Of a stretch of DNA of 18,814 bases, positions 13,726-18,814 are shown piece by piece. Location: positions 1 to 18,814 of the forward strand of contig DCHE01000010.1 of the NCBI GenBank assembly GCA_002314775.1, written 5' to 3'. The DNA is from Lachnospiraceae bacterium UBA1760 (GTDB lineage Bacteria > Bacillota > Clostridia > Lachnospirales > Lachnospiraceae). Made by a program: the position numbers and the translations under genes. The notes below the pieces were generated by a model. The model saw nothing but the letters and a program-made list of their open reading frames with translations, was not told where the DNA came from and did not search any database. Positions within the stretch are counted from its first letter, which is position 1; every line of letters starts with the position of its first letter.

Positions 13726-14656
13726 TTGTCTCTTCCTCCTTTTCCTCGTCACCTACTCTTGAAACAAAGATTTCTGTGAGCGATGGCTCATATACACCAA
13801 AGGTTTTAATTACGATATTTTCACTGTGGAATCTCTCAATAAGCTTCCACTGGTCAACACCCTCCTTTGGATTGAGGATGACAAACTTTTTATTAGTACC
13901 AAGAACCTCTGTCACATCAGACATCTTATTCTCGATAATCTCCTTAAGCTCTGATATTTCCATATCCTCGGCAGCAATAACCTTTCTGCCCTTTCCATAC
14001 TCTTCCTTGATCTCGTCAAGATTTCCCTCGAGAACAACCTCGCCCTTATTTACAAGTACGATGTCCTCACAGAATTCCTCAACATAAGACATCTGGTGGC
14101 TTGAAAAGATTACAAGCTTTCCATCTTTAATAAGCTCAGTGATAACGTCCTTAAGAATCTGAGAGTTTACAGGGTCAAGTCCTGAAAATGGCTCATCTAA
14201 TATAACGATATCTGGATTAGCAACAAGAGTGGCTGCGAGCTGAACCTTCTGCTGGTTACCCTTTGAGAGAGTCTCCATCTTCTTCATCATATGCTCATCA
14301 ACCTCAAGTCTCTTTAACCATTTCTTTGTATTAGCATCAGCATCCTTCTTAGAAAGACCTCTAAGTCTTGCAAGGTACATAAGCTGATCATAGATAACTC
14401 TCTTTGGATAAAGACCTCTCTCCTCTGGCAGATAACCGATCTGAACCTTTGAGGCCTCAAACTTTTTACCATCCATAAGAATCTCTCCGCTTGTTGCGTG
14501 GAATACATCCATGATAGTTCTTATGGTTGTTGTCTTTCCAGCACCGTTTCTTCCAAGTAAACCAAGTGCCTTGCCACTCTCTACTGAGAAGCTGATACCG
14601 TGAAGTACTTCTTTTCCCTCGAAGCTCTTTTTGACATTTTTTACTTCTAACTTCAT
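13718..14656 (-). CDS. ABC exporter ATP-binding protein (NatA-like)
   Basis: This is a 312-residue ATPase partner of the permease at 12475-13725. It has Walker A GRNGAGKTT (35-43), a Q-loop-region GYLPEERGLYP (74-84), the signature LSKGNQQKVQ (130-139), Walker B VILDEP (151-156) and the switch histidine in SSHQ (H187). The C-terminal 90 residues match the DUF4162-type extension found in NatA/YhaQ-like exporters. The ATG at 14654-14656 is preferred because GGAAGGGAAAG precedes it; an upstream in-frame ATG at 14689 has no ribosome binding site. A likely promoter lies about 60 bases further upstream, so the pair may form its own unit. The transported substrate is not known. Confidence 0.93.
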   Translation of the reverse strand: MKLEVKNVKKSFEGKEVLHGISFSVESGKALGLLGRNGAGKTTTIRTIMDVFHATSGEILMDGKKFEASKVQIGYLPEERGLYPKRVIYDQLMYLARLRGLSKKDADANTKKWLKRLEVDEHMMKKMETLSKGNQQKVQLAATLVANPDIVILDEPFSGLDPVNSQILKDVITELIKDGKLVIFSSHQMSYVEEFCEDIVLVNKGEVVLEGNLDEIKEEYGKGRKVIAAEDMEISELKEIIENKMSDVTEVLGTNKKFVILNPKEGVDQWKLIERFHSENIVIKTFGVYEPSLTEIFVSRVGDEEKEEETNE

Positions 14657-14714
14657 ACTTTCCCTTCCTTTTTCATTTTTATGACACATTTGTATTAATG
14701 TATAAATCTTTTAT

Positions 14715-14743
14715 AGAATAAGGCTTTTTTCCTTACTAGTAAA
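14715..14743 (-). promoter_or_regulatory. Possible promoter of the ABC exporter genes
   Basis: On the minus strand, TTTACT (14738-14743) and TATTCT (14715-14720) are 17 bases apart in the 207-bp gap behind the YaaO-like gene. The match to consensus is moderate. No terminator hairpin is seen in the rest of the gap, so some read-through from upstream is possible. Confidence 0.4.
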
Positions 14744-14863
14744 GACCCAAATATAAATCTTTAAATGATATTATGATAATAATTAGTTTAATTTTTGAAT
14801 AATATTTAAGATGATAATTTTTAGCAGTTTAATGATTTTTCTTGAGTATATATTATTCGTATT

Positions 14864-16252
14864 CTAACTATGAATACTCTTTCCGGCTAGATAATTAATC
14901 CTAATCTCATTAATCATCTCTTTTGTTATCACCTCGTAGGGTGCAACAATCGGTATTCCTGGCGGGTAAACATATATATAATTCTTTATTCTTAGCCCTT
15001 CGGCAGCTAATATATTTACAGAACCCTTTTCTGTTTCCACTGTGATATCTACTTCATTTCTTTTATTATCTATTACTGAAGTGCCTGATATTTCATAGTC
15101 AAGCTCCTTCAGTTTTTCGTGGAGCAAATCGAAATCTCGCTCTTCATCCATAGGAGTTGAAATAAGAACTATATAATCCGGACCTGCCATCTCTATCGCA
15201 AGCTTCTTTTCATAGAGACTTTCTAGTGCCTTTTCTCCAGTAATCTTGTCCAGGAAGAAAACCAGGCGGGATTTATCCTTTATCAGGACTTCGTCATCAC
15301 ACGTCTTCAGTAAATGTATATTTTTAAGTCCCTCCACCCTTCTGATAAAGTCATCTAGCCTCTCAAGGTAGGAATCATACATCCTTCTATTCTCATCAGT
15401 GTAAGCTATGCACTCCTCTATACCTTCCATAAGCACATAGGATGGAGAGGAGGACTGAAATACTGAGAGATATTTCCTAAGCTCTATATCAAGTTTTTCA
15501 TTGTCTCTTCCGGTAAACCTTTTATCTGCAACATGAACAATTGCCGTCTGGGTTAGTGCCTTAAGTGTCTTATGAAGGCTCTGTATCACTATGTCTGCCC
15601 CAAGGTAAAGTGCACTTTTTCCTAGTTTATCGCAAAATGGCAAATGTGCTCCATGAGCCTCATCCACAATGAGCCTGATATTATTATCGTGGCACACTCT
15701 GCTTACTCCTTCAATATCTGAAATGATTCCCTCGTAGGTAGGTGAGGTTACAACTGCTGCCACAATCTCATACATTGGATTTTTTGCTATAGCTTCCTCA
15801 ATACTATAAGCCCTAACGCCTCCATATATCCTTCCATCGAAAAGATAATCCGGATAGATATAAATTGGTTTAATTCCAAGCAGAAGCATTGCATTAAATA
15901 CTGACTTATGACAGTTTCTGGCAATGATAATTGCCTTCTCCTTATCTCTCTCTTTATAGACAGGGTTATTCCTTCTCTCAGAAACCGCTGCGTGCATTGC
16001 TGCAAGGATTCCTGAGGTTGAGCCATTTATGAGGTAGTAGCTTTTATAGGTATCGTACACCCTGGCTGCTGCCTCCATTGAGGCCTTTATCATTTCCTCC
16101 GGATGATGGTAATCATCTAAGCCCTTAACCTCAGTGAAATCTCTTCTGAAAGCAGGGTTTAGTTCTTCCCTTCTCTTATGACCTGGCATATGCCATGGAG
16201 AAAATCCCTCAGCTATATATTCTTCTATCTTATTATGTATATATCTCTCCAA
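14864..16252 (-). CDS. Orn/Lys/Arg decarboxylase-family PLP enzyme (YaaO-like)
   Basis: This is a 462-residue fold-type I PLP enzyme of the Orn/Lys/Arg decarboxylase major-domain family, the short form without the N-terminal wing domain, as in YaaO and SpeA-type proteins of Firmicutes. It has FSPWHMPGHKR (17-27), YYLINGSTSG (72-81), the PLP-contacting VDEAHGAH (196-203), and the Schiff-base lysine in SLHKTLKAL (K228). A C-terminal domain with YVYPPGIPIVAPYE follows. The likely reaction is amino acid decarboxylation, perhaps arginine or lysine to agmatine or cadaverine, for polyamine synthesis. The start is TTG (16250-16252), supported by AGAGGAG at correct spacing and a family-typical N-terminus. 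In Bacillus yaaO sits directly before tmk; here seven genes lie between them. The substrate cannot be fixed by sequence alone. Confidence 0.85.
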   Translation of the reverse strand: MERYIHNKIEEYIAEGFSPWHMPGHKRREELNPAFRRDFTEVKGLDDYHHPEEMIKASMEAAARVYDTYKSYYLINGSTSGILAAMHAAVSERRNNPVYKERDKEKAIIIARNCHKSVFNAMLLLGIKPIYIYPDYLFDGRIYGGVRAYSIEEAIAKNPMYEIVAAVVTSPTYEGIISDIEGVSRVCHDNNIRLIVDEAHGAHLPFCDKLGKSALYLGADIVIQSLHKTLKALTQTAIVHVADKRFTGRDNEKLDIELRKYLSVFQSSSPSYVLMEGIEECIAYTDENRRMYDSYLERLDDFIRRVEGLKNIHLLKTCDDEVLIKDKSRLVFFLDKITGEKALESLYEKKLAIEMAGPDYIVLISTPMDEERDFDLLHEKLKELDYEISGTSVIDNKRNEVDITVETEKGSVNILAAEGLRIKNYIYVYPPGIPIVAPYEVITKEMINEIRINYLAGKSIHS

Positions 16253-16264
16253 TATATGCTCCTC

Positions 16265-16288
16265 TTAATACTCGCCAAATGCTTCGCT
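16265..16288 (-). repeat. 24-nt dispersed repeat, copy B
   Basis: This sequence matches 10716-10739 at 23 of 24 positions. It lies between the GH3 stop codon and the ribosome binding site of the YaaO-like gene. On the minus strand both copies read AGCGAAGCATTTKGCGAG followed by TATTAA. Confidence 0.75.
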
Positions 16289-16310
16289 CTTTGCTTGCTA
16301 TTTCTAACTA

Positions 16311-18176
16311 CTAATATGTAAGACCGTAGCCAACTGGAAGCCACGACTCACCAGTTCCAATCTGACTTACTGAGTTGTACCATGGGCTAGGAAGCTTTCC
16401 TGAAAATTCTGCATCCTTGCAGAGAACCTTAGCTACTCCCTGTCCCTCTGAGCCTGGGAGATAGCACATAACTATTGAATCCCAGTCCTCATAATAGTCG
16501 TCGATAATTACATTTCTACCTGCAACAATCAGAGTTATTGTTGGCTTATTCAAAGCCTTTACCTTATCAATTGCTGAACTATTGCCAGATAGTCCTGCTG
16601 TTCCGCAAAGCTCTAAATCCTCTGTATCTCCGTACCACTCTGCATAGGACCTTTCTCCTACAACTAATATAACCGCATCACAGTCTGCTGCCTCATTTGG
16701 ATCAGTAACGAAGGTAATGTTATGATTCTTTCCAACACTATTCAGACCATCTAATATTGATGTAACTCCAGGAATTCTATTAAGATAACTCTCATTCCAG
16801 TCTATTGTCCATCCACCGCACTGAGCCTTGTGGTCATCTGCAGCTGGTCCTGTAACATATATCTTCATTCCCTCCTTAAGTGGAAGAAGGTTGTTATCAT
16901 TCTTTACAAGAACTAAGCTTTCCTCAACCATTTTTTCAGCAAGCTCTCTGTAGGCTTTTGAACCAGTTTCTTTTTCCTTTGTCTCCATCTTTTCAAGCAA
17001 TGGATCATCAAAAAGTCCAATATCCTTCTTTACCTTGATGATTCTTGAAACAGCATCATTTACTCTTTCTTCAGAAATATCACCACTTTTCACTGCTCTT
17101 ATTATCGTATCCATCGCAGCGTCATAGGTGTCTACCTCCATAAGCATATCTATTCCAGCATTAACACTCGTTACTATCTGGTCATAATAGCTTGTTGGTG
17201 AAGTATTCTGAACTGAATTCCAGTCACTAACTATAAATCCGGTAAAGCCCATCTCATTTTTTAAGTACTGAATGTATTTTTCATTTTCATGCATCTTAAG
17301 ACCATTGAGAGATGAATGGGAAATCATAATAGTCTGAACTCCTGCATCTATCTCTGCCTTATAAACCTCAAGAAGCTTTGATATTTCCTCATCAGTTAAG
17401 GTTGAGTCACCTCTGTCAATAAGTCTGTAGCTATCTGAGTTTTCACCTGTTCCATACTCGACATTTCCATCTCCGAAGAAATGCTTCGCACAGGCTACAA
17501 CTCCTCCATCGATAAGTCCCTTAGTGTAGGACACTCCAAGCTTTTTAATCATCTCAAGGTCTGAGCCGTAGGACTCGTAGGTTCTTCCCCATCTTGGGTC
17601 CTCAGACTGAGCAAGACATGGTGCAAAGTTCCACATCATATGACAAAGCTTAGCTTCATCTGCTGTAGCAAGTCCAATCTGATATAAAAGCTCAGGATCA
17701 TTTGCAGCACCTACACCAATATTGTGAGGATAAATTACTGCACCTGAGCAGTAGTTTACTCCGTGTACATCATCCTGACCGTAGATATATGGAATTCCCG
17801 CGTCAGAACTTATAGCAGATTCCTGATAACCATCAACTGTCTCCTGCCACTTACTATATTCAAAGCTCTCAGTCTTCGATAAAATGCTTCCATAACAGTT
17901 ATCCTGCATCTGACCTTCCGTAACATTATATATAGCTGGCTGAACCATCTGAGCTGCCTTTTGCTCTAGGGTTAAGCTATTTACAATCTCCTCAACAGTC
18001 ATACCTGCATATTTCTGATATTTTAATCCTTCTTCTGACTGAGCTACAGCTGTTGATTGATTATTTTCATTTACATTAGAGTTTTCTGTGCCATTATTAG
18101 CAGAAGCTCCGCACCCACTAAGCATAAGGGAAGTACAGATTAAGGCTGTTACTATCCTCTTACCAAATTTTTTCAT
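16311..18176 (-). CDS. GH3-family beta-glycosidase, predicted lipoprotein
   Basis: This is a 621-residue secreted glycoside hydrolase family 3 enzyme, probably a beta-glucosidase or related exo-glycosidase. The N-terminus MKKFGKRIVTALICTSLMLSGC is a lipoprotein signal peptide with lipobox LSGC and lipidated C22; an Asn/Ser/Glu-rich tether follows. The GH3 N-terminal barrel spans about 55-370: SLTLEQKAAQMVQP, QDDVHGVNY, PCLAQSEDPRWGRTYES, KHFFGDG (231-237), and FIVSDWNSV containing the nucleophile D318. The GH3 C-terminal sandwich domain follows (LVLVKNDNNLLPL, then YLPGSEGQGVAKVL). The fibronectin-like third domain of BglX is absent. It would act on oligosaccharides at the outer face of the membrane. 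AAAGGATGA precedes the ATG. The next gene is 58 bases downstream and may be co-transcribed. Substrate specificity is undetermined. Confidence 0.93.
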   Translation of the reverse strand: MKKFGKRIVTALICTSLMLSGCGASANNGTENSNVNENNQSTAVAQSEEGLKYQKYAGMTVEEIVNSLTLEQKAAQMVQPAIYNVTEGQMQDNCYGSILSKTESFEYSKWQETVDGYQESAISSDAGIPYIYGQDDVHGVNYCSGAVIYPHNIGVGAANDPELLYQIGLATADEAKLCHMMWNFAPCLAQSEDPRWGRTYESYGSDLEMIKKLGVSYTKGLIDGGVVACAKHFFGDGNVEYGTGENSDSYRLIDRGDSTLTDEEISKLLEVYKAEIDAGVQTIMISHSSLNGLKMHENEKYIQYLKNEMGFTGFIVSDWNSVQNTSPTSYYDQIVTSVNAGIDMLMEVDTYDAAMDTIIRAVKSGDISEERVNDAVSRIIKVKKDIGLFDDPLLEKMETKEKETGSKAYRELAEKMVEESLVLVKNDNNLLPLKEGMKIYVTGPAADDHKAQCGGWTIDWNESYLNRIPGVTSILDGLNSVGKNHNITFVTDPNEAADCDAVILVVGERSYAEWYGDTEDLELCGTAGLSGNSSAIDKVKALNKPTITLIVAGRNVIIDDYYEDWDSIVMCYLPGSEGQGVAKVLCKDAEFSGKLPSPWYNSVSQIGTGESWLPVGYGLTY

Positions 18177-18243
18177 ACTATCATCCTTTCACTCCATTTT
18201 CATGGTCAATTCTATAACATTAATTAAACTGTTTTCCACAAAT

Positions 18244-18273
18244 AATATACAACATACATTATTTTAGATACAA
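18244..18273 (-). promoter_or_regulatory. Possible promoter of the GH3 gene
   Basis: On the minus strand, TTGTAT (18268-18273) and TATATT (18244-18249) are 18 bases apart. A second candidate pair, TTGTGG (18236-18241) and TATAGA (18211-18216), has a 19-base spacer. The sequence does not decide between them. Confidence 0.4.
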
Positions 18274-18322
18274 GATGCATGTTTTCGTAAAAATGCGTAA
18301 CAAGAAATTTATACAAGAATCT

Positions 18323-18520
18323 TTATTCTTTCTTCCCTGGCACAGCAACCATACCAAACATAGAAAGTGCTTGATTTACTTTGTCCATACGAACAGTCTC
18401 CTTACCCTGTTCAAGTTCTCTGACAAAACGTAGTCCTAATCCAGACCTTAATGCAAACTCTTCCTGTGTTAATCCTATTTTCTTTCGTTCCTTTTTTATA
18501 TATTCTCCGATAATATTCAT
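18323..18520 (-). CDS. HipB/Y4mF-like helix-turn-helix regulator without visible HipA partner
   Basis: This is a 65-residue XRE-fold protein. The helix-turn-helix is EYIKKERKKIGLTQEEFALRSG (6-27), followed by LRFVRELEQGKETVRMDKVNQALSMFG (30-56). The RFVRELEQGK...DKVNQ.L..FG pattern is that of Y4mF-type HipB antitoxins, which repress their own operons together with HipA kinases. Here the next gene is a GH3 lipoprotein, so no hipA follows. No ribosome binding site precedes the ATG. A -35 TTGAAA and a -10 TATTTT place the start of transcription at or next to the ATG, which suggests a leaderless mRNA. Three 18-bp palindromes upstream look like its operators. The family is fairly secure; the absence of a toxin may mean a decayed or re-purposed locus. 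Confidence 0.8.
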   Translation of the reverse strand: MNIIGEYIKKERKKIGLTQEEFALRSGLGLRFVRELEQGKETVRMDKVNQALSMFGMVAVPGKKE

Positions 18521-18525
18521 AATAA

Positions 18526-18554
18526 AAAAATATACCCTTTAGGGTGTATTTTCA
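18526..18554 (-). promoter_or_regulatory. Promoter of the HipB-like gene
   Basis: On the minus strand, -35 TTGAAA and -10 TATTTT are 17 bases apart, with operator 1 filling the spacer. Only six bases separate the -10 box from the ATG, so transcription should start at or beside the start codon. This fits the lack of a ribosome binding site. Confidence 0.6.
18531..18548. promoter_or_regulatory. Operator 1 of the HipB-like regulator
   Basis: The 18-bp palindrome TATACCCTTTAGGGTGTA lies between the -35 and -10 boxes. Its length and shape resemble the TATCC-N8-GGATA operators of E. coli HipB. Confidence 0.65.
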
Positions 18555-18571
18555 AGTATTATCTTAATATT

Positions 18572-18589
18572 TATACCTTAAAGGGTGTA
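18572..18589. promoter_or_regulatory. Operator 2 of the HipB-like regulator
   Basis: The 18-bp imperfect palindrome TATACCTTAAAGGGTGTA is centred 41 bp from operator 1. Confidence 0.65.
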
Positions 18590-18611
18590 TTTTTTATCAT
18601 ATTGTTGATTT

Positions 18612-18629
18612 TATACCTTATTGGGTATA
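18612..18629. promoter_or_regulatory. Operator 3 of the HipB-like regulator
   Basis: The 18-bp imperfect palindrome TATACCTTATTGGGTATA is centred 40 bp from operator 2. The near-equal spacing of about four helical turns places all three sites on one face of the DNA. Confidence 0.65.
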
Positions 18630-18638
18630 TTTTTTAAT

Positions 18639-18702
18639 ACATCCTAGTTACTCATGTACACGTCGTGCTCGCACGTAAGGGGACATGAGGTAGCCAGGAT
18701 GT
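18639..18702. repeat. 64-nt imperfect long hairpin
   Basis: ACATCCT (18639-18645) pairs with AGGATGT (18696-18702) and CTCATGT (18651-18657) with ACATGAG (18683-18689). The intervening bases can add four more pairs, giving an almost continuous 18-bp stem with one mismatch and one bulge. An inner hairpin CGTG/CACG sits in the loop. No T run follows on either strand, so it is not a typical terminator. Its function is not recognised. Confidence 0.6.
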
Positions 18703-18729
18703 GCAATCACTTTAGGATACGCGTAAAAA

Positions 18730-18756
18730 AAGATCCGAAGAATATCTTCAGATCTT
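18730..18756 (-). terminator. Terminator behind tRNA-Cys
   Basis: On the minus strand a 12-bp stem (one U-G pair) with a 3-nt loop is followed by seven T. It lies 10 bases beyond the 3' end of the tRNA gene and ends its transcript. Confidence 0.88.
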
Positions 18757-18765
18757 ATCTTAGAG

Positions 18766-18814
18766 AGGCGCGAGCCGGATTTGAACCGGCGATGACGGTG
18801 TTGCAGACCGGGGC
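18766..18814 (-). tRNA. tRNA-Cys (GCA anticodon), 3' part
   Basis: The right edge cuts this gene; the anticodon arm, T arm and acceptor 3' strand are present. On the minus strand the anticodon loop is CTGCAAC with anticodon GCA. The T arm is GCCGG-TTCAAAT-CCGGC, then the acceptor strand TCGCGCC and discriminator U73, which is the identity base of tRNA-Cys. The CCA end is not encoded. Confidence 0.9.

Noticed and set aside
18240..18262. Partial resemblance of the GH3 upstream region to the GntR operator
   Set aside because: ATATACAACATACAT has no inverted symmetry and lacks the TGTATACAATATACA core.
18323..18814. Integrated element at tRNA-Cys
   Set aside because: A tRNA gene beside a HipB-like gene suggests an integration site, but no integrase and no second copy of the tRNA 3' end are visible in this window.

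Overview
The window looks like a chromosomal segment of a low-GC anaerobic Firmicute, most likely a Lachnospiraceae-type clostridium. This is inferred from a pyruvate formate-lyase gene, a minimal clostridial 2[4Fe-4S] ferredoxin, a DUF1858 protein, a MecA adaptor, strong AAGGAGG ribosome binding sites, and a tmk-holB-ricT-trmN6-rsmI gene order like that of Bacillus and Clostridia. No transposase, phage gene or CRISPR array was seen. Most genes lie on the minus strand; the exceptions are the DUF1858 gene (881-1093) and an XRE regulator (3312-3845).

Left part (1-3850). The 5' end of pflB runs off the left edge. Its promoter region carries palindromes resembling GntR operators. Next come a DUF1858 CxxC protein with an unusual tandem repeat at its stop codon, a strong bidirectional terminator, and mecA with an enlarged, repeat-containing linker. 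A roughly 700-base AT-rich gap follows; it holds the mecA promoter, several hairpins and an orphan plus-strand terminator. The segment ends with a 56-residue ferredoxin and a divergent XRE regulator.

Central operon block (3859-14656, read leftwards). From upstream to downstream: an ABC exporter pair (ATPase, permease); a promoter with a 43-bp perfect-arm palindrome; ispE and an FCD-type GntR regulator (4-nt overlap); wecE (sugar-nucleotide aminotransferase); a membrane-anchored CapA-like protein; then tmk, holB, ricT, trmN6 and rsmI, closed by an 18-bp stem terminator. ispE, tmk, holB, ricT, trmN6 and rsmI serve isoprenoid precursor, nucleotide, replication and RNA functions. gntR, wecE and capA look like accessory insertions in a housekeeping operon. 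The trmN6-rsmI spacer is highly structured and could mask the rsmI ribosome binding site.

Right part (14864-18814). A YaaO-type Orn/Lys/Arg decarboxylase-family enzyme is preceded by a GH3 lipoprotein glycosidase. Beyond these lie a small HipB/Y4mF-like HTH regulator with no visible HipA partner, three regularly spaced 18-bp operators, a 64-nt imperfect hairpin, and the 3' part of a tRNA-Cys gene with its terminator.

The most interesting signals are: (1) a shared GntR-like operator core at the ispE-gntR promoter and upstream of pflB, suggesting a local autoregulated circuit that also reaches fermentation; (2) the orphan HipB-like gene, which appears leaderless and has an operator between its -35 and -10; (3) a possible SD-masking switch between trmN6 and rsmI; and (4) a 24-nt repeat placed before two genes that both use TTG starts.
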